NCBI RefSeq assembly: GCF_023276405.1
Contig: NZ_JALRMO010000001.1
Location: forward strand, 6,907,501-6,971,500
Direction: 5' to 3'
From: Paenibacillus hamazuiensis
Lineage (GTDB): Bacteria; Bacillota; Bacilli; Paenibacillales; NBRC-103111
Length of the DNA stretch: 64,000 nt
Of this stretch, positions 55,010 to 63,997 are shown piece by piece. The notes beneath the pieces are model-generated. The model saw only the letters and a program-made list of their open reading frames with translations. It searched no databases and was not told where the DNA came from. Every line of letters starts with the position of its first letter. The first letter of the stretch is position 1. The position numbers were made by a program, and so were the translations under genes.

Positions 55010-55703
55010 TATCAGGTTGGTGCTGGCGGATGATCACCAGCTGTTTCGGGAAGGCGTCAAACGCATTCTCAATATGGAAAACGATCTTGAAGTCATCGGC
55101 GAATGCGGCGATGGCATTCAGGTGCTGGAGCTGTGCAACGCGCTTCATCCGGACATTGTGCTGATGGACATCAACATGCCCATCGAGAACGGCGTCGTGG
55201 CGACGGAGAAACTGAAGGAAATTTTCCCTGACATCAAGGTCATCATCTTATCGATTCACGATGATGAGAGTTATGTTTTTGAAACGCTCCGCAAAGGCGC
55301 GAGCGGATATTTGCTCAAGGATATGGAAGCCGAATCGCTTATTAACGCCATTCGCTCCGTAGTGGCCGGACATGCCTACATTCACCCGAAGGTCACCGGC
55401 AAGCTGATCAATCAGCTCCGAAGAATGACTTATCTGGACGAGGCCGGTGTTGCCGGAGGTTCTTCGACCAAAGAAGCGGGCGTCAAGTACGTGCATTCCG
55501 ACAATAGTCCGCTGACCCGCAGGGAAGCCGAAGTGCTGAGGCTGATGGCGGAAGGCAAGAGCAACAAGTCGATCGGGGAGTTTTTGTTCATCAGCGAAAA
55601 AACGGTTAAAAACCACGTCAGCAGCATTTTGCAAAAGATGGAAGTGGACGATCGCACGCAAGCAGTCATCATCGCCATTAAAAACGGCTGGGTCACATTG
55701 TAG
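54981..55703 (+). CDS. degU: Response regulator DegU
   Basis: DNA-binding regulator of exoenzymes, competence and motility, 240 residues. The receiver domain has DDHQLFREG and the phospho-Asp in VLMDINMP (near 63), with the conserved Lys in SGYLLKD. The LuxR-type HTH (about 172-236) reads LTRREAEVLRLMAEGKSNKS and VKNHVSSILQKM. The start, AATGGACTTC after GGAGGAACAGACGA, lies in the degS coding end. It probably controls the motility and comF genes that follow. Confidence 0.96.
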   Translation: MDFMGNTKRNIRLVLADDHQLFREGVKRILNMENDLEVIGECGDGIQVLELCNALHPDIVLMDINMPIENGVVATEKLKEIFPDIKVIILSIHDDESYVFETLRKGASGYLLKDMEAESLINAIRSVVAGHAYIHPKVTGKLINQLRRMTYLDEAGVAGGSSTKEAGVKYVHSDNSPLTRREAEVLRLMAEGKSNKSIGEFLFISEKTVKNHVSSILQKMEVDDRTQAVIIAIKNGWVTL

Positions 55704-55800
55704 AACGGGATTAAGGCGAGGCATTTTTTCGAAGCGTTTCGGCAAGCAGGAACCAACTGCGTCATTGCGGCATATAATGTTTTTAAGGGAGGGAGCCGCA

Positions 55801-56202
55801 ATGATGGTAGGGTTACTGTGGATTGTAGGAAGTTATGCTGCTGCGATTGCTTTCGTTCATTGGATGTATCGGATAAGCCGAGGCAAGCGGAAGCGATTGA
55901 CGCACTATGTCCTCGTCACGCTAAACAACCAGTTGCAAATGGAATGGTATTTGCGTTCTTTGTTTTTTTTCTCGCGGATGAAAGGACGCAGCATTTCCGT
56001 TACCATCGTAGATGAAGGCTCGACGGACGAAACGCTCGATATCGCCAGGCGAATCAGCCATGAGAAAGACGTGTTCATTCGCGTGGAAGAGGGTTTTGAA
56101 GGATTCGATTCCTATATGGCGGAACATATGGATGAAGAAGTCGTTGTTGTGAAACTGAGCGGTGTAGATGACATACGAAAAGCGCCTTTGTTGCTGCAGT
56201 AA
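55801..56202 (+). CDS. Short GT2-like protein with N-terminal membrane helix
   Basis: A 133-residue protein: one membrane helix (about 3-22), a basic stretch (SRGKRKRL), then a domain with VTIVDEGSTDETLDIARRIS, the nucleotide-binding start of family 2 glycosyltransferases. It stops before the DXD and catalytic segments, so it is at most a fragment of that fold. The reading frame is intact, has a strong site AAGGGAGGGAGCCGCA and its own TATAAT at 55773-55778, so it looks like a gene and not a remnant. Function unknown; it lies between degU and comFA. Confidence 0.75.
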   Translation: MMVGLLWIVGSYAAAIAFVHWMYRISRGKRKRLTHYVLVTLNNQLQMEWYLRSLFFFSRMKGRSISVTIVDEGSTDETLDIARRISHEKDVFIRVEEGFEGFDSYMAEHMDEEVVVVKLSGVDDIRKAPLLLQ

Positions 56203-56229
56203 CCGCTTACAATGCAGGGCAGGTGAAAC

Positions 56230-58068
56230 ATGAAGGCATGGCTTTATGCGATTGCCGGACCGCGGGAATGGCACTGGCGTATCAGCCTGGACATGAATGC
56301 GGATCTGGATTATTGGTTCGAACGGTCGGGTGAGCAAGCGGAAATCCGATGGTTGGAACCGTCCGTTTCATTCGGACAAGCCGTAGAGTTGAAAGCGGCG
56401 CTCGGAAGACAAGGCGGGGTTGATCGGGATGAAGAACATAAGCTGCTGACGGCGGTTCAACATGCGGCTAAACGAATTTCGTTACCGGAGAACTTAATTC
56501 GCCACATGACAATGCGGCGTAGCGCATATCCACCTGGGGAAGCTATGACCGGACGAGCTGCTGCCGAAATGAAAGCGTTCCGGCAGTGCATGCAGGGAAG
56601 GTCGCTGTACTACGAAGAGATCGTGCAGCTGATCGGCTTTTACGGCGGTTTGCGTGAAATCCCCGCTCGTCCGAAGTATTTCATCCAGCGAGGATACCTG
56701 GAGGGCTGGCTCGATCTCGAGCAGGGCATTTTCGCAAAGCCAAAAACGTGGTGGGCGCGTCTGACCGGCCGCTCGGAGCGTGTATGCCGCAGATGCGGCG
56801 GCAGTGAGCATCTTTTTTACACGGAATGTCTGTTTTGCGAGACGCTTTGCCCTTATTGCGAGCAATGTCTCAATATGGGAAAAATACGTTACTGCTCCCC
56901 GCTCGTTTCGGTCAAAAGAGAGTCTGCCGTTCGGGAACCGGTTCCGGTGCAGGATTTGACCGTCTATACCGATTCGTGGGGATTAAGCGATATTCAAGCG
57001 GATGCTTCGGGAGAAGCGCTGCGGTTTCTGGCCGAAACGACCGGCACGTCAGTGACGAGTGAGCCCAGACGTTTTTTAATTTGGGCGGTGACCGGAGCGG
57101 GCAAGACGGAGATGATTTTTCCGCTGATCGCTTTTGAGCTCTCGCATGGTGGAAGAGTGCTTGTGACCACGCCGCGCAAAGATGTCGTGCTGGAACTGGA
57201 GCCGCGGTTAAGCAGAGCTTTCCACGACATCAAAGTCGTCACGCTGTACGGCGGAAGCAAGGAACGCTGGGAGCGCGGCGAGCTGACAATAGCGACGACG
57301 CATCAGCTGCTGCGTTTTGCCGAGGCGTTTGATCTGATCATTATCGATGAAATAGACGCATTTCCGTATCACAACAATCCCATGCTGGAGCATGCCGCCC
57401 GAAGAGCATTGGTTCCCGGGGGCTCCTACATATATCTTTCCGCGACACCGCCGGAGCCGCTTCAAAAAGCGGTGCGAAGACGTGACGTTGCTTGTGCCAG
57501 AGTACCTGCGCGTTATCACCGGCATCCGCTGCCGGTCCCCAAGATTTTGACCGTCAAACCTCTAAGAATGCTGCTCAAAAACCGGAGTATCCCATCATCT
57601 TTGCTGAACGCCATGAAATCATCGATAAACCGTGGGGCGCAGCTGTTTATTTTTGTTCCGAAAATTCAATTGGTCGACCCACTTGTCAGCCTATTGCGCA
57701 CCTATTTTCCAGGCTTGCCCATAGAAGGCACATCTTCCAAAGACGAGGGGAGAGGCGCTAAAGTCGTGCAATTCCGCGCCACCGATGTTCGCATGCTCGT
57801 TACGACCACCATCCTGGAGCGGGGAGTCACGATCCCCAAATCGGATGTGATTATCCTGGATGCGGACGCTCCCATTTTCGATTCGGCCGCGTTAGTGCAA
57901 ATGGCAGGACGGGCTGGAAGATCGAAGGACGATCCCGCAGGGAACGTATATTTTGCCAGGCAGGAGAAAACCGCGGCCCAGGTGAAAGCAATCAAACAGA
58001 TAACCGACATGAACAAGATCGCCTGGAAAAAAGGCTACTTGCTTCTCCGCGGCGGAAAGGAGGGGTAG
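56230..58068 (+). CDS. comFA: ComFA-type competence DNA helicase with long N-terminus
   Basis: DEAD-like ATPase that helps pull single-stranded DNA into the cell during transformation; 612 residues, about 150 longer than Bacillus subtilis ComFA. The first 180 or so residues are an unrecognised extension. Then come a four-cysteine zinc module (CRRCGG and CLFCETLCPYCEQC, near 186-215), Walker A AVTGAGKTEM (near 285), the DEAD-type box IIIDEIDAFPY (near 373) and motif VI region QMAGRAGRSKDDPAG. comFC follows 4 bases later; comFB is absent. ATG after AGGGCAGGTGAAAC. Confidence 0.93.
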   Translation: MKAWLYAIAGPREWHWRISLDMNADLDYWFERSGEQAEIRWLEPSVSFGQAVELKAALGRQGGVDRDEEHKLLTAVQHAAKRISLPENLIRHMTMRRSAYPPGEAMTGRAAAEMKAFRQCMQGRSLYYEEIVQLIGFYGGLREIPARPKYFIQRGYLEGWLDLEQGIFAKPKTWWARLTGRSERVCRRCGGSEHLFYTECLFCETLCPYCEQCLNMGKIRYCSPLVSVKRESAVREPVPVQDLTVYTDSWGLSDIQADASGEALRFLAETTGTSVTSEPRRFLIWAVTGAGKTEMIFPLIAFELSHGGRVLVTTPRKDVVLELEPRLSRAFHDIKVVTLYGGSKERWERGELTIATTHQLLRFAEAFDLIIIDEIDAFPYHNNPMLEHAARRALVPGGSYIYLSATPPEPLQKAVRRRDVACARVPARYHRHPLPVPKILTVKPLRMLLKNRSIPSSLLNAMKSSINRGAQLFIFVPKIQLVDPLVSLLRTYFPGLPIEGTSSKDEGRGAKVVQFRATDVRMLVTTTILERGVTIPKSDVIILDADAPIFDSAALVQMAGRAGRSKDDPAGNVYFARQEKTAAQVKAIKQITDMNKIAWKKGYLLLRGGKEG

Positions 58069-58072
58069 GCGG

Positions 58073-58843
58073 TTGCAGACGGATTGGAAAAAATGGACAA
58101 GCCGGGTGTTCGGTCAGGCAGTCGGCCGGGCGGAAAGCTGGATGGCTCCGAAAGCGTATGACTGCCTGTACTGCCGCAGATCGTATAAAGGGAAGCATCC
58201 GCTCCATTTGTGCCCCGCATGCGCGGAAGCGATCCCCTGGATTCGCAGCGTGCAGTGCGGCATATGTGGACGTTATGAGACATGCCACGACTGTCAACGA
58301 CGGACTCAAACCTACTTCGTACATAACCGCAGTGCGGTGGAATACAATCCGATGATGAAGGAACTGCTCGCCCAATATAAATACCGCGGCTCGGAGCGGC
58401 TGCGGCACCTGATGGGAACTATTTTGCTTCACGCATTTCATCTGCACCGGGAGGCGGCTCCGGCCGAAGAGGCAGTCAGTGTCATCACCTATGTACCGTT
58501 AAGCGTGCAAAGGCTGGAAGAGCGCGGCTTTAACCAGGCACGTCAGCTAGCCGAAGATTTGGGAATGATGACGGGAGTACCTGTTTGGCCTTTTCTGCGA
58601 AGGACAAGGCATACGGATAAACAAAGCTTTAAAACAAGAGGACAACGTTTGGGCGATTTGGAAGGAGCTTTTATTCTGGATGAGAATTTCATTCCGGCTG
58701 CAAGGCGGCTACTTGGCCGTCACAGATTGCACATTATGATTGTAGACGATGTGTATACGACCGGAAGCACGCTCAATCAATGTGCCAAAACGATAAAGGA
58801 AGAGTTAGACTGCGACGTTTTCGGAATCAGTTGGTCCAGGTAA
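58073..58843 (+). CDS. comFC: ComFC-type phosphoribosyltransferase-like competence protein
   Basis: A 256-residue partner of ComFA in DNA uptake. The N-terminal zinc module has CLYCRRSY, CPAC, CGICGRYETCHDC. The C-terminal PRPP-type fold has ERGFNQARQLAEDL and the loop IMIVDDVYTTGSTLNQC. The start is TTG after GGAAAGGAGGGGTAGGCGG. Tight spacing to comFA indicates one transcript. Confidence 0.94.
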   Translation: MQTDWKKWTSRVFGQAVGRAESWMAPKAYDCLYCRRSYKGKHPLHLCPACAEAIPWIRSVQCGICGRYETCHDCQRRTQTYFVHNRSAVEYNPMMKELLAQYKYRGSERLRHLMGTILLHAFHLHREAAPAEEAVSVITYVPLSVQRLEERGFNQARQLAEDLGMMTGVPVWPFLRRTRHTDKQSFKTRGQRLGDLEGAFILDENFIPAARRLLGRHRLHIMIVDDVYTTGSTLNQCAKTIKEELDCDVFGISWSR

Positions 58844-58954
58844 GCAGTTTTGAAAAAAATTTGAACTGCAAAAAAAAGTATGCAAATTCACAGAATTTAA
58901 GCTACACTAGGTGTACAATAAATTATCGGACCACGGAAAGCTGGGGGTATTCGG

Positions 58955-59383
58955 ATGAGCCTGAACGTCGGAAATTGTCCCAAATGCGGGAAAGTTTATG
59001 TAAAGAACATACACGGCTTGTGCCCTAATTGTATAAAAGAAACGGAGCTCCAGCTCATGAAGTGCATCAATTATTTAAGAGAATTCCGCGAATGCACGCT
59101 TCAGGAACTGAGCGAAGCGACCGAAGTGCCGATACGGCAAATTACGAGATTTATTCGCGAGGGACGCATCTCCATTAAAAATAACCCCAATATGAGCTTG
59201 ATTTGCGAAGTATGCAGCACTCCTATCCGCGAAGGGCTCATGTGCGAATCGTGCCGTGCCCGCTTGGCTAAAGATGCCAGTAATCTGGCCGAAGACGAGC
59301 GAAGACGACAGCAGCTGCAGGAAGAACGAGCGGAAAAACAGTCTTTTAATATTAGGGACAGACTAAAAGATCGTTTGAAATAA
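58955..59383 (+). CDS. yvyF: YvyF-type flagellar operon protein
   Basis: A 142-residue soluble protein. It has an N-terminal zinc-ribbon-like CPKCGKVY...CPNC, a small helical winged-helix-like part (LQELSEATEVPIRQITRFIR), a second CEVC...CESC knuckle and a charged C-terminal helix. It matches the YvyF family that precedes flgM in Bacillus. A regulatory role is plausible but unproven. ATG after AAGCTGGGGGTATTCGG. Confidence 0.88.
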   Translation: MSLNVGNCPKCGKVYVKNIHGLCPNCIKETELQLMKCINYLREFRECTLQELSEATEVPIRQITRFIREGRISIKNNPNMSLICEVCSTPIREGLMCESCRARLAKDASNLAEDERRRQQLQEERAEKQSFNIRDRLKDRLK

Positions 59384-59393
59384 TAATCGAATA

Positions 59394-59421
59394 TAAATTT
59401 TTAAAACCCACCTGCCGATAA
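59394..59421 (+). promoter_or_regulatory. SigD promoter of flgM
   Basis: TAAA (59394-59397), 16 bases, then GCCGATAA (59414-59421), 7 of 8 positions of the SigD -10 GCCGATAT. flgM, the anti-SigD gene, starts 54 bases later; in Bacillus subtilis it also has a SigD promoter. Confidence 0.8.
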
Positions 59422-59454
59422 GAGTATTAAAAGCTTTTATCGGTTTATTTATTT
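59415..59454 (+). terminator. Terminator-like hairpin overlapping the SigD promoter
   Basis: CCGATAA (59415-59421) pairs with TTATCGG (59437-59443), with an inner AAAAGCTTTT, followed by TTTATTTATTT. The 5' arm is the -10 element itself. It would end the yvyF transcript. Confidence 0.6.
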
Positions 59455-59474
59455 GGGGGAAAATGAGGTGTTGA

Positions 59475-59744
59475 ATGATGAAAATCAACGGAACAAACCG
59501 GATCGGAAATGTGAACGAATATAAGAAGTCCTTGGAGTCGAGAACCGCGAACACCGCCGGCAAAAAAGACAAGGCCAAGGACCAGGTTGAAATTTCCGCT
59601 ACAGCCAAAGAACTGCTCGGCTCGCAAGGAACGGAACAAGCCAAAGAGCGAATCGAACAACTGAAAAATTCCGTTGCCGCGGGTACTTATCATGTTGAAG
59701 CCAAGAAAATTGCAGAGAAGCTGCTCCCTTTTATCGAGAATTGA
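59475..59744 (+). CDS. flgM: Anti-sigma-D factor FlgM
   Basis: An 89-residue basic/acidic, mostly helical protein that holds SigD inactive until the hook is finished. Family pattern: MKINGTNRIGNVNEYKK at the start, DQVEISATAKELL in the middle, and ERIEQLKNSVAAGTYHVEAK at the C-terminal binding helix. Two ATGs in a row (59475, 59478) follow AAATGAGGTGTTGA; either may be used. Confidence 0.94.
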   Translation: MMKINGTNRIGNVNEYKKSLESRTANTAGKKDKAKDQVEISATAKELLGSQGTEQAKERIEQLKNSVAAGTYHVEAKKIAEKLLPFIEN

Positions 59745-59780
59745 TCTGAATAATTTAAAAAACGGAGCGGGTGAACGAAC

Positions 59781-60278
59781 ATGTATTTGCCGTTGTTATT
59801 CGATGTGATGGACAAGCTGAATGCAGTACACCAGGAACTGCTCCAACTTGCCGGGGAAAAGCGTCAAGTGATCGTTCGGAATGAGATAGATCAATTGATG
59901 CAAATTGTGGCAAAAGAAAGCAAGCTGCTGAAGCAAGTCACGGAGCTGGATCGGCAGCGCATTGACGCCATTGGCAAATACATGTTGGAGAAAGGATTTC
60001 GTCCGAATCCGAATGTAACCGTCAGCGACTTGATGAAAATAATTTTCAAAGCTGAAGAAAAGAAACCGCTGCAGGAAGCGCATGATCAACTTTTGCAAAC
60101 CATTAACGAACTGCGGGCAATCAATGCGTTAAATCAGACGTTGATCGAACAATCACTTGCGTTCATACAGTATTCGATGGATCTGGTACTGGGACCCGAC
60201 GAAGAGGCGGTTTATCATAATCCGCAACAGCAGAATACCTATGGAAAACGGAACGGGATATTTGATACAAGAGCTTAA
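59781..60278 (+). CDS. flgN: Flagellar chaperone FlgN
   Basis: A 165-residue helical protein that escorts FlgK and FlgL to the export gate. It has long amphipathic helices (about 5-80 and 90-140), and the C-terminal region LNQTLIEQSLAFIQYSMDLV binds hook-filament junction proteins in the family. Located directly before flgK. ATG after AACGGAGCGGGTGAACGAAC. Confidence 0.92.
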   Translation: MYLPLLFDVMDKLNAVHQELLQLAGEKRQVIVRNEIDQLMQIVAKESKLLKQVTELDRQRIDAIGKYMLEKGFRPNPNVTVSDLMKIIFKAEEKKPLQEAHDQLLQTINELRAINALNQTLIEQSLAFIQYSMDLVLGPDEEAVYHNPQQQNTYGKRNGIFDTRA

Positions 60279-60324
60279 ATTTCCGGACGAGATCAAATTG
60301 AAAATAATCTAAGGGGGTTTACAG

Positions 60325-61929
60325 ATGCGCTCGACATTTGGCGGCATTGAAATAGCCAAACGCAGCTTGTTTACACAGCAGGCAGCTTTATCGACAACAG
60401 GTCATAATATTGCGAACGCGAATACGGATGGGTATTCGCGACAGGTCGTCAATATGGTGGCTTCCCGTCCGATCGAATATCCCGGTATAATGCGAAGCAA
60501 TGTCCCTGGACAGATGGGACAAGGCGTGGAGTTCGATCATATAAATCGGGTTCGTGAAAAGTTCTTGGACAATCAGTTCCATAATGAAAATAAGAATTTG
60601 GGCGATTGGACGGTGCGTAAAGATACGCTGGACAAACTTGAAGCGATCGTCAATGAACCTTCCGATACGGGAATTCGCCAAGTGATCGAAGGTTTCTGGA
60701 GTGCTTGGCAGGAGCTCAGCAAATCGCCCGAAAATACAACGGCGCGAGTGCTCGTCAAAGAACGCGCGTTGTCATTGACGGATGCTTTTAATCATACTTC
60801 GAAGCAGCTTAGCGATTTGTCGAGCGATTTGACGGAAAATATCGGTGCCAAAGTAAACGAAATTAATTCGATTACCGGACAGATTGCCAAATTGAATGAG
60901 GAAATTTACCGGATTGAAGGACTCGGCAATGACGCCAATGATCTTCGGGATCAGCGCGATTTGTTAATGGACGATTTATCGAAGATCGTCAATATTTCCT
61001 ATACAGAAGAAGATAAAGGCTACAATGTGAAAATGGGAAATGTTCAGCTTGTAAGCGGAAATACGAATCCGACTATATTTACCCAACAAACATTGGAAGC
61101 TGCTTATGGAAAGGATTTGAACAGCGGCGAAGTCTACGGCATGATTTATTCCCGGGATAAGACCGTAGCCGACTATCAATTCCAATTGGACTCCATGCTG
61201 AAAGCTCTTGTGCAAGGGGATATGAAAGTAACGATTCCTAAAGGCGCAGTCATGGCAGAAGGAACAAAATTGACTGTGGTCAATGCGGACGGAACGACAA
61301 CGGAGAAGACGTTTACGGGGACGCTGGAGGAGCGCACGGTAGCAGACGATACTCCGGTTATTGTAAAAGGATTTAATGGCCTTCATCAGCTGGGGTATGC
61401 CGGTTCCAACCCGCCCAAGACAGGCATCCCATTCTTTACGCTTAAGCCGGGAACGACGGAATTTAATGCTGCCAATATCACGGTGAATCCCGATATTGTA
61501 AACGATCCCTCGAACGTGTCTACAGCGATGCGAACTTTTATCGATACGGACGGCGTTGAAAAGGTGGTCAAAGGAAATAACGATATGGCGCTCCTTGCGG
61601 CAAACGTAAGCAACATTCGCGTTAATTTTGACCCTTCCAAAACCGGAAGGCCATCGCTGACGGACGGCACATTTGATGAGTTTTTCCGATCTATCGTGGG
61701 TGAGCTGGGGGTTCAAAGCCAGGAGGCTACCCGTCAGGCAACGAACCAGCAAATTTTGGTCGAGCAAGTCCAATCCCGGCGAATGGCGGTGAGCGGCGTT
61801 TCCTTGGACGAGGAAATGTCGAACATGATCAAGTTTCAGCATGCCTACAATGCTGCGGCACGGGCGCTTACAACGTTTGACGAAATGTTGGATAAGGTTA
61901 TCAACGGTATGGGCGTTGTTGGACGCTAA
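60325..61929 (+). CDS. flgK: Flagellar hook-associated protein 1
   Basis: Hook-filament junction protein, 534 residues. N-terminal TTGHNIANANTDGYSRQ and C-terminal VSLDEEMSNMIKFQHAYNAA then RALTTFDEMLDKVI are the axial-protein ends; a less conserved middle domain forms the outer part. ATG follows TAAGGGGGTTTACAG. Confidence 0.96.
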   Translation: MRSTFGGIEIAKRSLFTQQAALSTTGHNIANANTDGYSRQVVNMVASRPIEYPGIMRSNVPGQMGQGVEFDHINRVREKFLDNQFHNENKNLGDWTVRKDTLDKLEAIVNEPSDTGIRQVIEGFWSAWQELSKSPENTTARVLVKERALSLTDAFNHTSKQLSDLSSDLTENIGAKVNEINSITGQIAKLNEEIYRIEGLGNDANDLRDQRDLLMDDLSKIVNISYTEEDKGYNVKMGNVQLVSGNTNPTIFTQQTLEAAYGKDLNSGEVYGMIYSRDKTVADYQFQLDSMLKALVQGDMKVTIPKGAVMAEGTKLTVVNADGTTTEKTFTGTLEERTVADDTPVIVKGFNGLHQLGYAGSNPPKTGIPFFTLKPGTTEFNAANITVNPDIVNDPSNVSTAMRTFIDTDGVEKVVKGNNDMALLAANVSNIRVNFDPSKTGRPSLTDGTFDEFFRSIVGELGVQSQEATRQATNQQILVEQVQSRRMAVSGVSLDEEMSNMIKFQHAYNAAARALTTFDEMLDKVINGMGVVGR

Positions 61930-61958
61930 TAAGTAATATGATGAGGTGACAAAGTCCG

Positions 61959-62879
61959 ATGACAATGCGAGTAACGCAAGGGATGCTCAATAACCAATTA
62001 TTAAGAAATATAAGTTCCAACTTAAATCGGATTAACAATCATCAAAATCAATTGTCAACCGGCCGCACAATTAATAAGCCTTCGGATAATCCGGTCGGTA
62101 TGACGTTTTCTTTAAGATACCGCAGCGAGCTCTCAGTTAATGACCAGTATGAGAGTAATGTAGCGGGTGCCGTTTCCTGGCTGGAATATACGGATACGAT
62201 GTTATCCCAGTCGGGGGATGTTCTGCAGCGTGTAAGGGAACTTGCCGTTCAAGGCGCCAACGGAACCAATCCTCAAACGGCCTTGGACTCCATTAAAAGC
62301 GAAGTGGATCAGTTAAAGGCCCAACTCGTTAACATTGCCAATAGCGAATTTAACGGGAAGTATGTGTTTAACGGACAACTGACCGATAAAGCGCCTTATG
62401 GTCAAGCAACAGCTGCGGGCGATACCACTGACTCAGGACAAATCAATTTCGAAATCGGAGTCGGAGTTCGTATATCGGTTAATGTTCCGGGGAATAAAGT
62501 ATTTGGGGATCCGTATGATCCGAACGATCCGGCAAAAGCGAACAACGATAACATATTCAGGGTATTGGATGATCTTTCGAAATCGCTTGGTGACGGGAAT
62601 ATTCCGGGAGTCGAGGATGCTCTAGGCCGCTTGGATAAGAGAATGGATGTGTTTCTGGAAAACAGATCCGATGTGGGGGCGAAGTTAAACCGCATTGAGT
62701 TGGCGCAATCCCGTTTGGAAGATATCAACGTAAATCTTCAATCCCTCCAATCGAAAACAGAGGACGCTGATATTTCCGAGGTCATTACAAACCTGAAAAC
62801 GGATGAAAATGTGTACCAAGCATCTCTTTCCGTAGGCGCTAAAATTATCAGCGCAAGCCTGGTAGACTTCCTGAGATAG
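61959..62879 (+). CDS. flgL: Flagellar hook-associated protein 3
   Basis: Hook-filament junction protein, 306 residues, related to flagellin. N-terminal MRVTQGMLNNQLLRNISSNL with LSTGRTINKPSDNPVG, and C-terminal DADISEVITNLKTDENVYQA then SLVDFLR, are typical. ATG at 61959 follows TGAGGTGACAAAGTCCG; a second ATG at 61965 is possible. Confidence 0.95.
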   Translation: MTMRVTQGMLNNQLLRNISSNLNRINNHQNQLSTGRTINKPSDNPVGMTFSLRYRSELSVNDQYESNVAGAVSWLEYTDTMLSQSGDVLQRVRELAVQGANGTNPQTALDSIKSEVDQLKAQLVNIANSEFNGKYVFNGQLTDKAPYGQATAAGDTTDSGQINFEIGVGVRISVNVPGNKVFGDPYDPNDPAKANNDNIFRVLDDLSKSLGDGNIPGVEDALGRLDKRMDVFLENRSDVGAKLNRIELAQSRLEDINVNLQSLQSKTEDADISEVITNLKTDENVYQASLSVGAKIISASLVDFLR

Positions 62880-62893
62880 GAGGGTGCAGACCG

Positions 62894-63460
62894 GTGAATA
62901 TCCCTCGAATCCAGATTCATCAGCAGTTTGCACAAATAGGTATTGATGCAGAGCTGGGGCAACAAAGCATCAAGCAGCCGCAAGCAACGCTTGATATGAA
63001 TATCGAATTGCCCAAAGTACAGATCGATGCCGAGGACGGAAAATTGAGCATTGATCAAAGCAAAGCTTTTGAAGGTCTGGGACATGGGCCGTTTCTGCAA
63101 GTAATGAGCCAACTTTATACCCGGTCCGCCAATATCGGATTGCAAGGGATCGCTAAAATTGTTGCCGACGGTAACCGCATGGCACAAATAACCAACCCGA
63201 CCAATGCGTTTGCGGAGCTCGCCAAGAATGCGGCATTTGATTCTCTTGAATATCGCCCTCTAGGCACACCTTCTTACGATAATGTGGACGTTCATTATGA
63301 GCCTGGACCGCTTGATATTAACTTGCAGCAAGGCAGCATCAACTTGCAAACCCATCCTAATCGTCCGGAATATCATTATTATCGCGGCAAATTTGACGTA
63401 TATTTGCTTCAGAAAGCTGACATCGATATTATACCTCCCCGGATCAGTGAAAGAATCTAA
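62894..63460 (+). CDS. DUF6470 (YviE-type) protein
   Basis: A 188-residue protein without a signal peptide or membrane segment. It has repeating short blocks such as IQIHQQFAQIGIDAELGQQS and a C-terminal DINLQQGSINLQTHPNRPEY. It matches the YviE/DUF6470 family that lies between flgL and fliW in Bacillus subtilis. Function unknown; motility is inferred from context. The start is GTG after AGGAGGGTGCAGACCG. Confidence 0.85.
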   Translation: MNIPRIQIHQQFAQIGIDAELGQQSIKQPQATLDMNIELPKVQIDAEDGKLSIDQSKAFEGLGHGPFLQVMSQLYTRSANIGLQGIAKIVADGNRMAQITNPTNAFAELAKNAAFDSLEYRPLGTPSYDNVDVHYEPGPLDINLQQGSINLQTHPNRPEYHYYRGKFDVYLLQKADIDIIPPRISERI

Positions 63461-63468
63461 GCCCTTAT

Positions 63469-63503
63469 AAAAGCTATAGACATTTGTTCTATGGCTTTTT
63501 GGT
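63469..63503 (+). terminator. Hairpin between the DUF6470 gene and fliW
   Basis: AAAGCTATAG pairs with CTATGGCTTT (one G-T) around ACATTTGTT, followed by TTGGTTTT. Likely an intrinsic terminator, perhaps partial. Confidence 0.65.
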
Positions 63504-63543
63504 TTTATTGTATGCATTTCGTTAGAACAGGAGATGAATCGGT

Positions 63544-63984
63544 TTGATCAAATTAGAAACCTCGTTATTTGGTGAGATGGAAATTTCCGACGATAAGATT
63601 ATTTATTTTCCGAGTGGCATTCCGGGCTTTGAAGATATGGAGAGGTTCACCATCATTGAACCCGATCCCAGCATTCCTTTTTCTTATCTGCAATCTGTTC
63701 AAAATGGAGAATTGCAATTCATTTTAGTGGATCCGTTTGTCTGCTTCAGCGGATACGAAATTGAAATACCGGAAGCCGTACAGGAGGAGCTCCAAATACA
63801 AAGTTTCGAGGAACTGGTCATTCGATCGATCGTTTCTGTCCAAGATAAACTTGATAAGGCTACGGCTAATCTTCTGGCCCCTATTGTCATTAATGTTAAA
63901 AAGATGATCGGCAAACAGGTCGTTCTTCACGATTCCGTTTTTACGACCCGGCATAATTTATTTGTACCATCCGTTTCGGAATAA
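63544..63984 (+). CDS. fliW: Flagellar assembly factor FliW
   Basis: A 146-residue protein that binds flagellin and the translational regulator CsrA, tying flagellin translation to filament assembly. Signature blocks: KIIYFPSGIPGFEDM, FILVDPFVCF and LLAPIVINVKKMIGKQVVL. The start is TTG, preceded by ACAGGAGATGAATCGGT. Confidence 0.94.
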   Translation: MIKLETSLFGEMEISDDKIIYFPSGIPGFEDMERFTIIEPDPSIPFSYLQSVQNGELQFILVDPFVCFSGYEIEIPEAVQEELQIQSFEELVIRSIVSVQDKLDKATANLLAPIVINVKKMIGKQVVLHDSVFTTRHNLFVPSVSE

Positions 63985-63989
63985 TCGCT

Positions 63990-63997
63990 AAGGGGGG
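63990..63997 (+). promoter_or_regulatory. Ribosome site of a gene beyond the window, probably csrA
   Basis: AAGGGGGG lies just after the fliW stop, 3 bases from the window end. In Bacillus and relatives csrA follows fliW directly. The gene itself is not visible. Confidence 0.4.

Noticed and set aside
58844-58880. Terminator after comFC
   Set aside because: GCAGTT and GAACTGC pair, but the hairpin is followed by an A-run, not T-run, on the coding strand.
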